DNA of 64,000 bases from Phlebopus portentosus (lineage: Eukaryota > Basidiomycota > Agaricomycetes > Boletales > Boletinellaceae), in the NCBI GenBank assembly GCA_037892935.1, contig JAYXKI010000005.1:1178001-1242000 (forward strand), read 5' to 3'. This document shows positions 10,762 through 23,618 of the stretch, piece by piece; the stretch's first letter is position 1, and each line of letters starts with the position of its first letter. Made by a program: the position numbers and the translations under genes. A model generated the notes under the pieces. It was not told where the DNA came from, did no database searches, and saw only the letters and a program-made list of their open reading frames with translations.

Positions 10762-13160
10762 TCACAGGGCATCCTCAGGATCCCATCGCGATATTTTACC
10801 TTGAAGCCAAAATAACTTAGAGAGTTTGAAGTGAGGAAAAGTAATAACAAACCTAGAGGCTTGAAGAAATATTGCTTGTGTTTCTTCGTCTCGTTACGCT
10901 TCTTAGGCATCATCTCGCGCAGCAATGAAGCACGGTCGCAATCCGGATCATTTTCAGGAATATAGAACCATTGAGCTTCAAGAGGCTTATCGTCTGCATC
11001 CTAAAGAGAGTCATGAGTTAAGGCGTACGAAGAAATACATGTGAGGCAGAACTTACAAAGCCCACACGGTCAATCCGTCCGAAGACGTCGTTCGACTCCA
11101 GAACTACCGATGCTACACCAAACCAATCCGACTTGCTCCTCTGGTTCGCCAAATGAGGGTTTTCTCGTAAGACTTCACGTACTAAAGAGGAGGCAGGCAT
11201 AGACGAGGCGCGTGACAAGGCCATTGTTTGTATTAAACATCCACACATCTCATTCGTTGCGTCTGCATCGTCATTCTTGGGCGCAACAGGAAGTTGAGCA
11301 TCTCCCCGTAGATCAGGTGGAGCCGAAGATGCGCTTGCTGACGGGGTGGAAGTATTCGGCAAAGATGGACGATGCGCCGAGTTCATGGATTGGTCCTCAT
11401 CTTCACACCAAGATGACACGGTTCTATCGCCAGCCCTTTTGGATTTCTTCTTCCGTGGCTTGGGAATAACTGAACACGAGGCAGAGGGGCCAGGCGACGA
11501 AGAACGAGATCCGGAAGAACTTCCACTGCGCGCGCGTTTCTTCTTGCTCTGTAAGTCCAACTCATTTTGCTCAGTCTCGACTGTCTTCACGTCGTGCACG
11601 TTTCGACCTCTGCCGTCTTTTACCCCTTTCTCAAATCGGCCACTCTTCCGTTCTGTCAGTGCATCGTGTTGATCAACAGTACCAGATCGGGGTTCCTTCG
11701 GCCCGGGAGCCGAAGAAAGACCATATAACGTGTCCAGCTCACTACTCTCCCGAAGATGCCGCATGTCACTCGCTGGTCCCACGAGTCCGTCAACAACGTC
11801 ATTTCTGGGGGATGGAGGCTCAGAAAGGAGCTCCGTAAGATCGCTCAATTCACTGCCAGCTAGGGAAGGAGATGATATCGGCGTAAGCACACAAGAGAAA
11901 ATAGACTCCACGATAGGGTCCATTCTCTCCTCGTTAACAATCATGTAGCTCTCCTTGTTGGTCGTCAACTTGCTTACGTTTATCGCCTGTGGTGGGACCG
12001 TGTTCTCGACGTTCTTAGTTACGACGTTCTCGGAAGACATATCAACGCATGCCTGTGCACGCTCTACCTCTGATGGGCATCCATCTTCCCCGGTGGAGCC
12101 ATTTTGATCTTGATCATTGGCGAAGACGTCAGTCGCGGGTTCTGAGGATCCAGGAAAAAGTCTCGTTGGTTCAGAGTGGGAGCTTTGTCCCTAAACGCAA
12201 CGCGAACTGTGATCAAGATGCGCTGTCGAAATCAGATAATAGGATACGTACAATGATCTCGTGTCCGTCGAGCCTGAATACTTCGAAACCTTGGGTTGCT
12301 GCAACGTTACACGACGAAGCTGCAACCGGACTTTCCGGTGCAACGGAGATGGAAGTGTGAGCCACTTCGCCAGTCTGAACGGACACGTCCAGGTCCTTAG
12401 AAGGTGGTTGTACCGAATCGAGGGAAAGTGGCAGTTTGGGTTTGATTGCGGTATCTTCGGTTTTTGACTCAGTAGATGTGAAGCGTGGTTGTCGGCTAAG
12501 ATCCAGGAGTACGGCAGCAACATCCATTTCCCCAGGCAATAGTTTGTCATTATTCCTGGCTTCAGTAATGTCATTGTGCGGTAAATGCGAGTCTTGCCGT
12601 CCAACTAAGACCAACTCGTCCCTCGAGTTTGCAATCGTAACATTCCCTGCTGCACCCTCCCCGTCCGTAATGTCATCGTCCGTATGAAAAGGATCAATGT
12701 CCTCAGAGTAATCCGAAGGATCAGCATCTGAAACGAGAGGAGGGGCACTCGCACTAGAACTCCTCCGGCGAGTTATGAACTGCTCCCGACTAAAGTTTGA
12801 AGTTTGGACACAAGGCCGAGCTTTGTACGGAAAGTCCGGTCCATAGTTAAATGCCACCTCCCAAAATCCTTTCCGCCCACTAGACGTCGGCGATTTCGGA
12901 CTGGATGCGATATAAGGTTCAGCGATTGGAGATGAAGAGGGCTCTGGCGAGTACAAAGAGCGGATCGGACTGCTGGGAGCTACCGAGGAGGACGAGCAGA
13001 AAGATGGAGACCGGGGCATTGAGCATTCTGAAGCGAACCTGTAAGAGTTGAGTGAAGACGCGGAAGTGTGAAACGGCATGTCCAGGTCGTGACTACGAAC
13101 ACGATAGTCCGAAGTGCCTTTTCTACGGTACTTAAGGGCGAGTTGAGGAGTGCCCACCAT
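10762..13160 (-). CDS. Unrecognised 742-aa protein, conserved-looking C-terminus
   Basis: Four exons (13160-12252, 12190-11057, 11000-10853, 10799-10762), all with good GT-AG sites and matching phases, and an ATG at 13160. I do not recognise the family. Most of the chain is low-complexity: Ser/Pro-rich near residues 20-150, acidic (DPFHTDDDITDGEG), and a Lys/Arg-Ser tract that could be nuclear-localising (SKKKRARSGSSS, KPRKKKSKRAG). Two stretches look folded: KGFWEVAFNYGPDFPYKARP near residue 100, and the last 110 residues, which span all three final exons and include GRIDRVGF, EAQWFYIPENDPDCDR, LLREMMPKKRNET and KISRWDPEDAL. The dense charged and aromatic tail suggests a binding module. Nuclear or chromatin work is a guess. 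It converges on the SQS1-like gene with about 300 bp between stops. Confidence 0.75.
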
Positions 13161-14213
13161 GGACGGCAGAGGGCAAATGTCAAAAGATGAGAGATGAGAA
13201 GAAGGCGGTGGTGGAGGTATGCGTTCAAGTCAAGAAAGGACAGATACCGCGTTGGGTGAACGGAGTCACGCGAGTACAGTCACGGCCGAACAAGGCCACG
13301 TGAACGCATCTCCACGTGCTCGAAAACCCGCATCCATGACGTCGATCAACACGTTATTTTTCACCGAATCGAATCGTCAGTCAGCAGTAAATCGACGAAA
13401 AGCGAGGCGGTCGGTCGCCGCCTTGGTCGTTGCGAGACGTGATGTTGGCGAGCTTTCGAGCTCTTGGATTTGCAATGTCGTTGACTCAGGAATACGAATA
13501 CTCTGGCTAAGTAAGCGTTATGGCGCGCTGTGCCAGCGTCGGGCGGCGTCTATAAGAAAGTAGTAAGAACGTGTACAGAAGGCTTTGCGTTGGAGGAATA
13601 CTCATACATGCAAAGCTCGCTAGAGGCCTATGGCGAGTTCTCGTAGAGCTTGTGAGATTAATATTGCGGCAAATCCAGCGCGGCCATATAATAACTGTAT
13701 TGTATAGATGTTGGAATGATACGTTGAGAGAAGTTTGATCGCGGTCTTGCATGCAAAGATGAACACAAGAAGCGCTGGATGATCGTTGCTTGTGGTTGAG
13801 AGGGGTCAATGGCAACGACGCTGGCCTATTCTTCTGTCTCCTCCTTCAGTCATGTAACAAATGCCGAATTGTTGCCGGCTGCTGTCAGTAAGACGGCTGG
13901 GAACGTGATGTTACGGGCGCAATATGCAAATAACGATACTTGATATTGCGACAAGCGTAATGATGGAAAGAAGGAATGCGTCGAGAGAGAGGAATGATGG
14001 CGAGTGATGAAAACTGAGGCGGGAGATAGTCTGTGAATCGCGACGATGCGAGGGGTAGTAAGTTGAGCTTCTGAGCCGATTAAGTAGGTGCAGCAGGAGA
14101 GGCACGACGAGTCACGGCCATCTTTCTACCGCACGACGAGGAGCTGTGAGCCGGTCGACGACGTTGGCATCAAGTACGGAGATAGCACAGAGCCTACATA
14201 AAAACAAGCGAGC
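13161..14213. promoter_or_regulatory. Divergent promoter region, 1.05 kb
   Basis: Separates two start codons on opposite strands, so it should hold promoters for both the unrecognised gene and the Zn2Cys6 factor. Two CACGTG palindromes lie near its left end. A 114-codon open frame on the plus strand (13219-13563) has no features and is judged to be chance. Confidence 0.5.
13297..13318. promoter_or_regulatory. Pair of CACGTG palindromes
   Basis: CACGTG at 13297-13302 and again at 13313-13318, 137 and 153 bp before the minus-strand ATG at 13160. The 16-bp spacing puts them about one and a half helical turns apart. Confidence 0.35.
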
Positions 14214-17200
14214 ATGAACGACCAGGACAAGCCGCCCATTAAGCGCAAGGTGAGTGTTTAGCCGACTACTCGCAAGATCTTCCTCAGTATCATCCTCACG
14301 CTTTTCCGTCCATGGCAGCGGGTGACCAAAGCATGCCTCGTATGTGCAAAATCACGGCGGAAGGTTCGTCTCTCCGTATCCTCCGATAGGTCTCTGAGGT
14401 ATTCATCATCATTCCCAGTGTGATGGACAGCAGCCTCTCTGCGGGACTTGCAAGGCTCAAAATCTTCAGTGCTCTTGGTCGGACGGTCTGTTCCCCCTTT
14501 TCCCTACTACTACTATCAATGCCTCCTCAACGTGACCATATCCCTGCTCTTGTAGTCCCCTCCAGACGTGGCCCTCCAAAGGGCTATCGACGTGGGAGTG
14601 CCGACCCCGCGTCTCTCGCACCCAAAATACTCAAGATACGCGAGCACATTCAAGCTCTTCAGCTTGCCTACGGTGAACGCCTTGTCCTTAACGAACTCCA
14701 CAAGGCGATTTTCGGTGACGGACCATGCGATGCAGGACCCGAGCTACTGCTAGAGGGTATGAGGGATGTCGACCATAAGGAGGTCGACTTTATGCGATCG
14801 GCCCCTTCGACATCGAGAAGAACCGCTGGATCGAGCGCTTCGGACACTAGCGGCAATGTAACTATGAAGGGCAGAAGTGACTGGAGTCAAGACGAGCACG
14901 ACGGTAATCTAATCATCCTCTTTCATCAATTCCCGCTGAACACCTTCGCCGACAGACCATGGACCTTCAGACATGGACGAAGGCTCTTCATCAGGTATGG
15001 CCTTCCTCGCGACTTCCATGCGCTACATGCATACCGGCGGCGGCCCGCTCACTCCCGTTTCTGACAACGAGCGCATCACAATGGAAAAGTATAGTCCCTG
15101 GGCCCTGCGGGATCATGTCGAGCGCCACCCACTAGTTCGGCGCAAGCCGAACAGGGAGACGTATATCCCTCATCCCTCCCCGGAAGACATCGAGATCCTC
15201 TTGAAGACCTACTGGGCATCCATCCATCCAGTAATCAAATTTGTCTCTATTTTTAGTGGAGTGAGAGTCAACTGATACTTTGCACACGCTCAGCACTGGC
15301 CAATATTGTATAAGCCTGCATTTGATGCCGTTTCGATATTCCGTATATACGACGAAGTTCCGCTTGCGCTTCTGTATGCTATGTACGCGCTAGCTGCGCG
15401 CCTTTCGCCGACACCGGTCCTCGGCGTAACGATTGCAGAAACCTTCCGCCGAGTTGCTGAAGACGAACTCCAGAGTGAGGGTGCATTCCGCTCGGACAGT
15501 CAGTCATCGTTCATCTCGGTTCGGCACTGGAACTGACTTGAATGTAGTCAACACATGTACGGCACTCTTCCTCCTGAGTTTGTATTACCACGGCGAAGGA
15601 AACCAAAGACAAGCATGGGTGCACTCGGGTTAATATATCAAAACTATAGCTATTGTAGGATTGACCTAATGTTCTTTAGGTGTTGCGGCGATGATGGCGC
15701 TTGACCTCGGTCTACACAAATCCGCAAATGGTTTGCCGCTTGTGGAGCACGAACGCCGTGTTCGTGTGTTTTGGAACATATTCGTCTATGAGAAGTAAAG
15801 TCTCTCCGCCTTTGCCCGGACAGACACTGGCTGAATCATTGTCTTATAGGGTCCTTGCCTGCGAAATGGGCCGACCAGTGCTCATTCGCATGGTTCATTG
15901 CGATCCCATGCGACTTTCCGAGGAACAGGCTGATGAATACGAGCCGGTAGTACACCCCGGAGCTTCTCGCTTTGGCCATACTAGTACTGTTCGACTATAC
16001 GTTAGTCATATTTCCCTTTCCGTTTCTCTGCTCCAGGCTAATGCTATATTCGTCAAAAGACGATATCAATTTTCAATGCTGCCGTCGACCTTTTCCGTAT
16101 ATTCGAGCGCGTCTTGAGCGAGATGCACTCAGTTGCATCGCCGCCGAGCCGCTCCACGCGGGAACGTATTGTTGCAGAGCTTGACCGTGATCTCGAGGAC
16201 TGGCAGAAGAATCTAGGGCCGCGGTGCAAGTATCCATCATCAGACGATTGCACGCCTACAAGGCCGTTGTACACGTGCCATGGTGTACGTCGCCTACATA
16301 TTGGCACAAATCATATTGTACTGAATGACGCTGTTACCTTTCAGTGGTATCATGTGGCAATGATCCTCTTACACCGCCCTCTCATTAACCGCCCTCGTCC
16401 CGGCCACACTTTCGTGAGCAATACACATCACAGGAAGGCAACCGAACATGCGAACCGTCTGGTGGATCTTTTCGTACTCTTCGCCGCTGGTCAGGAAATT
16501 GATAAGGTGAGAAACACATCTTGTAGATGTTTTCTCACTATTCGCAGGTATCTATTCTGACGCTCTGTGTTCCTGTCATATCTGTTCTCAGCTTCCGCCG
16601 AACGATGCGTATATGATTTTCACAGCCGCTACACTTCACGTTTTCAACTTGACTCTCAATGACAAACAACTTCGCGAGGCCGCTCGTCCAAGGTTGGAAA
16701 AATGCATTGAATGGCTGCGTGTAAGCAACAGTTTCTTCCTGTTAGCGCGAGATCTCGCTGATCCTTTTCTATCGTTATAGGGCTTAGCAGAAACCTGGTC
16801 AGCAGCTTCACAATACAGGTTGCTTCTCGATGCCTGTGAGTGCTTTCCTCTCACAGTCGTTAGCACGATTGGGTTACTCATCGGCTTGTTTCTCCAGTTG
16901 CGCAGGTTGCTTCGAACACATTGAACCATAGCCAATCGATGTCGCCGACTGTGTCGACGCCTCCTCAAACTCACCAAAGTGCGCCTCCACCACAGTCCGG
17001 CCAGAGTACCGTGTACCCTCCACAAATCGGACCAGGTGTTGCATATGTTATGCCTCAGGCTGCGGACGCGAGCATCACCCAGCAGCATCAACAACAACCA
17101 CAACAGCACGTATCACAAGTCCAGCACCAGCAAGTCTACACCGCTGATGCCGAACCTAAATACAGCACTCCCGAATTATTCTCACTCGAAAACTATTACT

Positions 17201-17370
17201 GGAATCACTTCCAGACCGGTGCACATCCTTCGCAGCAGATGGCACAGTACTTCCAGCATCAGCAAAACAGCGAGATATCCGCGCAATCTGTGCACGCGGG
17301 TGGCCAAGTGGGAGGCGTCGTTTATGACGTACTTCGGTTGCTCCAGGAGGAAGGAAGGCCTTCTCAGTGA
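14214..17370 (+). CDS. Zn2Cys6 transcription factor with fungal_trans domain
   Basis: Fourteen exons were assembled. Exons 1-3 encode a basic N-terminus and a full zinc cluster: CLVC, six residues, C, six residues, C, two residues, C, six residues, C, split across two introns. Exon 4 carries SRRGPPKGYRRG, typical after the zinc cluster in xylanolytic-activator-like factors. Exons 5-12 make the fungal-specific middle homology region (HPHWPILYKPAFDA, WVHSGVAAMMALDLGLHKS, RVFWNIFVYEKVLACEMGRP, HVAMILLHRPLINRP). The last exon (16898-17370) is Gln/His/Pro-rich and likely an activation tail. The exon 6 donor is uncertain: 15498 (GTCAGT) or 15474 (GTGAGG), both in frame with exon 7 at 15548. The target genes are unknown; neighbours give no pathway clue. 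Confidence 0.88.
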
Positions 17371-17785
17371 TCACCTTTTTCTTTTGTATTTCTTGAACAA
17401 TGTACATATAAGCGTCAGGTTTCTTGCCATGTCAACGTATTCTTACTCTGCCAATGCCTTCTTGACTCTCAAATGGATCATACGAGATACTCCATGTTTA
17501 ATTCACAAATATTCAAAATTGGACTTCGCTAGAACAGCAGTTTCTGGTGTTCGACTTCCGGTCTGAGCACGAGTTCCACGAAACACAAACACGGAGGAAT
17601 GAATAATGATGCTTTAGCATTCGACGAATTTTCGCAAACGGACATCGACCCACGACCAGCGCTTTTGTCCCTATATTCACTGTACAGCATATATTAAAAG
17701 CAGGGATGCGTCTTGCCATTATGAATCATTAAATTAATCCGAATACAACCAAAAGCATAAAGTCCAGCATGCAAGTCTAATGCAG
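17371..17785. other. Convergent 3-prime intergenic region
   Basis: About 415 bp between the factor's stop and the SEY1 stop. AT-rich, no supported gene; probably both 3-prime UTRs. Confidence 0.6.
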
Positions 17786-20651
17786 TCATAGAGGTTCTGC
17801 CCTCCGACGTCGTAACTCTATTGAAGAGTTATCCTCGTCATCATATGTGGTATGGTTCCTCTCGGTTTGGACGGGCTCCGTTGAGAGTGGCGTCGAGAAA
17901 TGTTCTCGTAGACGTTGTGTGGCTTGGCGCTTAACCTGGATACCACATGAGATTATAGACTGAAGACTGGAAGTCAGGAAGGCCGTACCTCATTTGCTAA
18001 GGTGCCTGTAAGCTGCATTAGCGGACCGGCTAGACCGAGCTTGATGATGATCCAACTAGAAAAAGATGGGAGAATGAGACAGTCAGAAAGCTCAATAGAC
18101 GAGATTGCCAGAATACTCACGCGGCAGCTAAAGCGCACAGCAGGAATGTGAAATACATTGGATTGAACAAAACCGCCATAGCTTCGTTCCAACCAAGGAC
18201 AACAAGTACTCCGTACATCCAAGTCGGAATTTGCGCAATGCTGGAGACTGTGGATCGCTTCGCTTCGACGTAGTAAGCATCCGCGTCCTTACGGAATCGA
18301 GATGAAACATCCAGCACTTTGGTCTCGGATAGAATCGTTAACGAGGAATCGAAGTCGAAAGGTTCCAGTTGTTGCTGAGAATCATCTTCAGCCGCATCAT
18401 CCGGCAGATCATACGCCAATGAAGGGTCCTGGGGCTTGATTTTAGCATACAAAGGGATAAGCTCAATGGTCTGATCGCGAGCTTTCTTGAATGCTCCATC
18501 AATATCATCGTCTGGCTTCCAAACTCGGGGGACCCCGTGTTCATCATATCTAAAGCGATCCTCGAAATAGGTACGTAGCTTGCTAAGCAGGACCGGTTCG
18601 GTCGTTTGCTCGTCAATCCTCGAACGAAGAGCAAGCCAAGCGCGTTTGCGTAGCATTGACAAGGATTTAGTATTCTCTTCTTCAGTGCAGTCAAAACCTA
18701 CGAGCGCAATGTTAGACCATTTCATCAAAGAAAGATAAACTGGATAATCACTTCGAGCTTTGCTCAAATACGTAGATTCAGCCTTCTCAAGAGTTTCCTG
18801 AAACGCAATGAGTACTTTATCCCACATATCTGCAGTCGCGACACTGAGATGTAATTCAACAGGCTCAGAGATCTGCTTCTTGAAGTAGCGCTGGTGAAGT
18901 AATCATGTCAACTACTGTCGTGACCGGCGACAGTAATACTTACTTCGATGGAATTTAACATCTTCTTCGTTTCATCTGCACGACACTGATTTGCGACTAC
19001 CGCCATCTCCTCGCGCAATAGCTCAAGTTCATCTTCCCAGACCCAATCAGTATCCTCAAGCTTTGCCTCCTTCGCACCATCAATGAATCGTTTCTCGCAT
19101 GTCCGTCTTGCTCGAGAACAGACATCTGCAAAATTATAGCCTTCTACGCGCATACCGTCTTGCATTTCTCTTTTGAAGGCCGCCAGAACAGATTTGTGAA
19201 TATTCTTCAGCTGTCCTAGGAAGAGAGTAGAAAGAGTGGAGCCTATCACGTTCAGGAGATCAGATCGCTTTCGCTGATACACTCCTTGGTGATATCTTGA
19301 AGCGTTCTTGTCATACCGTGCTACAGCAAGTTAAATATATCATCTGTCAGAAGAGTGAGCAACTGGACGTACAAAGCGCCCCTTGCCTCCATCGACGCAT
19401 CATGGCGCCCAAGCCCTCGACGACACGGCCTGCTTCGATAGGTCGGCGCTGTGATTTCGCCTGCTCGTTAAATTCAGCTAGAGCGACACTTGCGATCTCA
19501 TCACAACGGAACTGAGCCAAAAGTTCCTGTTGTGTTGGCAAATCAAGGTCCTTGTTCGATTGAACTTGTTCCTGTGATACTATCAGTGACCTGAAAGCGT
19601 GTAAAGCTGTAACACAAACCCAGATGCCTTCCATGTACAGAGCAACACCGTCCGCCGGGATCCGTTTGTGATATGCAGGTTTGAACAGAAAGTCTTCAGC
19701 GTTCTTGTCGACAAATCTCCGTCGAAGCATCTTCACTTCGCTTTCAAACTTGTCCGCTGCGAGGACCTTGTGGGGCAAAGCAGTGAAGCTCAGGTCGAAA
19801 TAGTCTGAAAGCTTGCTCTCCTGAAGTTCGATCGGTTTCGACAAACTATCCCAGATACGCAAAAGGTCCGATTCCAACGTCGAGGCAAGATTGGAAAGCG
19901 GGGTTGTACCGATGTGGTCTCGAATGACGAACAGAAGCAGTGTTCGTTGACTGGTACTTCCCTTGTCTTTTCCGAAAAGGCTTAAGTTGACTTCGAAAAC
20001 CGTCTTGAGTAACCCCATGTTTGCTCCCTGGTATAGGCCAACTTGATGCTCCCATAAGTTTATAATAAGGACTTCCGATGAAGCCAAGGAGAATAGTGCA
20101 GCTTTGCGTTCGAAATCCTGATCTTCTCCGCGTTCCCTCCCGTCTGTGCCTTCCACGTCCATGACCATTACGTTCATTCCCTTGCCACGACACATCCATA
20201 TCCCTGAGGAAGAGAACGCTCAATTTGAGAAACATCATGGACTTTGTTGCGTACCTTTTGTTGTCTGTTGTCGCTTCGTTTCATCCATTACATCAAAATT
20301 TGTTCCAAACAAGCGGTTTAATAATGTGCCTGTGAGCAGGGTGCAGCTTCAGTTCAGCTCCTCTCAGTCTGGTGAACGACAGACAACATACTCTTTCCGG
20401 TAGACTGCGAACCAAAAACAGAAACAATGTTATAGTCAAAACCAGTTTCACGCAGACTCCATCTATCCATTTGCTCTGCCAAATCTTTCCTGTGAAAGGG
20501 ATTAGTTCACCTATAAGTTCAACGAGAAGCCACTGGCCACTAACGTGAAGTTCTTCTCCTCGCCAATGATCTGCAATCTGTCTGCTCTGCCGGATACATT
20601 GCGCGCAGTTCCATTAAGAGATATCTTCGCTTCGTGAGGGACGACGGACAT
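17786..20651 (-). CDS. SEY1: SEY1, ER membrane-fusion GTPase
   Basis: Ten exons (20651-20545, 20489-20392, 20329-20255, 20203-19620, 19571-19373, 19320-18944, 18890-18752, 18697-18121, 18055-17989, 17935-17786) give 790 aa, close to the family length. The GTPase keeps the P-loop GSQSTGKS, the switch-2 motif [19 protein letters not shown] and an RD motif (VIRDH). A long helical-bundle middle follows, then two close hydrophobic hairpin segments ([20 protein letters not shown] and the next stretch) near residues 690-740, and a short basic tail. Sey1 is the fungal atlastin-like dynamin relative that fuses ER tubules; this is known for the family. The ATG at 20651 is preferred because its short exon reads straight into [11 protein letters not shown] before the GTPase. 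Every splice phase closes to one frame. Confidence 0.95.
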
Positions 20652-21652
20652 AGCGAAAGAGCAAGTAAAAGCACGGGTATAATGAAATGAAGACCTGCAG
20701 GTTGCTGGCTTGGGACCATATGTTTATGGGTATCCTTTTGCGCTGCTAATGTTCTCACGACCGAGCACGTGAGGAATTTAGTAGTATTTCCATTCAACAC
20801 CAGCGGATTTTACGGAGGTTCAAAGCCTCAAGAACGTTCTCATTTTTCATGTGCAACTGCCTGGGAAGCGTCCCTGCGAAACGCAAATCGGTTATTTATA
20901 AATATCACATAATGTCTACTTGGTACAATGGCTCGTGTCATTTTCTCAGACAAGGAGGTGTCGAAATCCAGTGTGGGTATGAGAGCGGAAGATTTTTTTA
21001 CTTCCGTTTAGATGTGCACAATGCACATCCCTTTGTATGTCCGGTCAACCTAACAAATGGGAGATATGACTAGGTCCCAACGGTACAGGTACTGCAACAA
21101 TATCGAGTTTCATGGAATTAGTCTATAGCTTTGAGTGACCTTCCGGCAAGTGGTCAAATTCCTTACTATGCTAGGAAAGCTAGGCGGCGAAACTCTATTT
21201 CTTCGAGAGTTGAGTATTCGTCTGATATTTTCGGCATGGTCAAGCTGATCTGTACTCTTCTTATACTGAATCTTTGATGTACCGGGGCTAGAGTACTGCA
21301 TTCCGTGGGTTTACTTCTACTGTAATTGTCTAGAGATCATTGATTGTGTTATTTTCTCTTCTCAAAGTCTTGTATCAGGCTTGATGCATGCGACAACTTG
21401 GGATAATGACAGAGTCACCATTCCCCTAAAGCTAGCTCCCTCCTGAGCTTCTGATCCTTCTGATCTCATCAACTGTGCTGACGTGATTCCATGAGTGCGC
21501 ACCATCGAACCCGGGCCTTTTCTCTCATGCTCATGGCACATTCGATCATTTGAGCACAGGAATGTCAACTATAATTACCGACGACTCGTTTTAATGCATC
21601 GGACTAGTTGTCTCTCCGTAAGCGCACTTCAAGACCCACTTCTCTCTTAGTT
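20652..21652. other. Divergent intergenic region, 1 kb
   Basis: Lies between the SEY1 and transmembrane-cupredoxin starts. It holds a CACGTG at 20766-20771. A 74-codon plus frame (20849-21073) starts with ATG but has no homology cue and is not annotated. Confidence 0.5.
20766..20771. promoter_or_regulatory. CACGTG palindrome upstream of SEY1
   Basis: 115 bp before the SEY1 ATG at 20651. Role inferred from position. Confidence 0.3.
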
Positions 21653-23221
21653 ATGCTCATCAAGGACCGAATACAATTTCTCTGCTTCACTCTTTTGCTG
21701 GTTGTTAATTCGAACTATGTTTCTAGCCAAGCTACACATACCGCAAGCTTTTTTAGCGACGTGCATACGCACAAATGCTCATCTTTTTCGGTTTTTAGGT
21801 CACCGTCGGTGTCAGGGGGAGTTTCTACGATCCACCTACCACGAACGCTTTAGAGAGCGACACTGTGACTTTCATCTTTGGAGGAATGTACGTTGCGTTC
21901 TTTCCTGAGCGACGTCCGGCGCTAAAAACCAGCATTGCCCAAAGAATTCATGGGGTAACTCAATCCTCCTTCTTACAACCTTGCTCCCCTCTTGCGGGTG
22001 GCTTCAGCAGTGGTCTCCTCGGTACCAATGGTAGTACAGACATAGAAGCCCCGACGTGGAGTATCATTATATCGAACGCTTCAGAACGTGAGCAAAACTT
22101 GTCATAGTTCAAACGTCCTCCAATAAGCGATCCTTTTGGCTAGCTATCTGGTTCTTTTGTGAAGCAACTAAGCCACAGTCTCATTGCGCTGCTGGGATGG
22201 TTGGGTGAGATCGGTCTTTGAATTGGTTACTACGTTTATTAATCATCTTCCAGAGCGATAAATGCACCTTCTGACCAGTTTCTTCAATTTCAATCGGCTG
22301 CAAAGGCCGTGACGGGTACTCCTGCGGTACGTCTTCTGATTTTCAACCGTACCCTTCGCCTAACGCTATCTTCAGCCATCGCCTACATTAATTTTGACTG
22401 GGATCGGCGCTTTCGCCACTGCGAGCCCGACTACAATCTCATTATCGCCATCGTCCGCGTCAGCTTTATTCTCAAGCTTGAGCTCGAGCTCAGACACCTT
22501 ACCTGCAGCGTCTTCTTCATCCTCCGAGGAAAGTAGTAGCAATGGCGTCTCCGTCGGCGCTGTTGCAGGAGGCGTTGCAGCTGGAATCGTAGCACTCGTC
22601 GTAATAGTTCTTCTCCTGTTCCTACTCTACCGACAGAGGAACAAGAGGGCTCGCGATGAAGATGGATTCACAACAGAAAAGGAACGAACCCCATTTACCC
22701 CTCTCTTTAAACGTGGTATCTCAGATTCTGTTGCTGGCTCGGACTTTTCTGACTCTGAGACGAGACGAGCCGGTAGTGGAATGCGCCGTCAAGCGAGTTC
22801 TAGTGCGTTTTCCTCTAACATGGAGAGCATGGACCGGGCGGCACAGAGGCAGCCGACCAGTAGAACTGTCGGCGCCAACCATCAGCGTTGTTTTAGCGAG
22901 GTCACTATGGAGGATGCGTTCACCATGTTGCCGACTCGCCATCCATATGCTCAGACGCAAAATACTCAAGAAGCGCCGTCGCCTTCATCCGCAGTCCCTA
23001 ATCGCTCTGCAGTTAATGTGCACGAGATCGCAAAAGAGGTTGCTACACTTCTACGGTCAGGAAAAACTCTGCCTCCAGGCATCATTACTCCTCCTGTAGT
23101 AGGTCCTAGGTTGTCTCACACCCGCAGTGCTCGCCAGCTTCCGAATCCGGCGCATTATTTGCGTCCTGAGTCTGTACCGGAAGAGCCTGAATCACCTGCT
23201 TTGCCTCGTTACGAGCGGTGA
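21653..23221 (+). CDS. Cupredoxin-domain single-pass membrane protein
   Basis: Six exons (21653-21742, 21799-21887, 21945-22087, 22144-22204, 22254-22326, 22376-23221) give about 433 aa. Order: signal peptide ending near YVSSQATH, cupredoxin domain, Ser-rich stalk, one transmembrane helix (VAAGIVALVVIVLLLFLLY, near residue 210) with a basic stop-transfer (RQRNKRAR), and a roughly 200-residue cytosolic tail with Ser/Arg motifs. Copper ligands remain: His in HGVTQS, Cys in IWFFC, His and Met in HCAAGM. Intron 1 is best read with a GC donor at 21743, joining THT to VTVG as in relatives; the GT at 21761 would leave a 38-nt intron. The third exon could instead start a few bases earlier (acceptor CCAG). 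The exposed copper site plus long tail suggests sensing or signalling, but that is inference. Confidence 0.82.
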
Positions 23222-23618
23222 TGTGTTTGCGTTTCCCACAACCCTCGCACTCTTTCCATCGGATTCTTATTTCGAACGTCTTCTATAGTTACATTTGCTT
23301 CGTCGACCACCCTGCGTGCGCTATTTATTTCGAATAAGTCATTCGTTTTGTTTGGACTTTTTGAAATTCGTGGATCCGTTCGATTCCCTTGCAATGTTTG
23401 TTTTATCACCTTTCTGGAAGATTTTGCTCTTTTGGCCCATTCGAACAATTATAAAGGCATGATTTAGCACCTTCTTCAAAAGTCTTCAAAAGAGCCTTCG
23501 GGATCCTCTGAAAAGAGACACGCGAACTCATGATAATAAAAGCAGCGATAAATACATAGTTACATTCAGAACGACAATTACGAATCTATGCATGATCCTT
23601 ACATCATGCGATCTGCTC
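23222..23618. other. Convergent 3-prime intergenic region
   Basis: About 400 bp between two converging stops, with no supported gene. Confidence 0.6.

Noticed and set aside
13219..13563. Plus-strand 114-codon open frame in a divergent promoter
   Set aside because: Charged, low-information translation, lying over CACGTG sites and directly upstream of a minus-strand gene.
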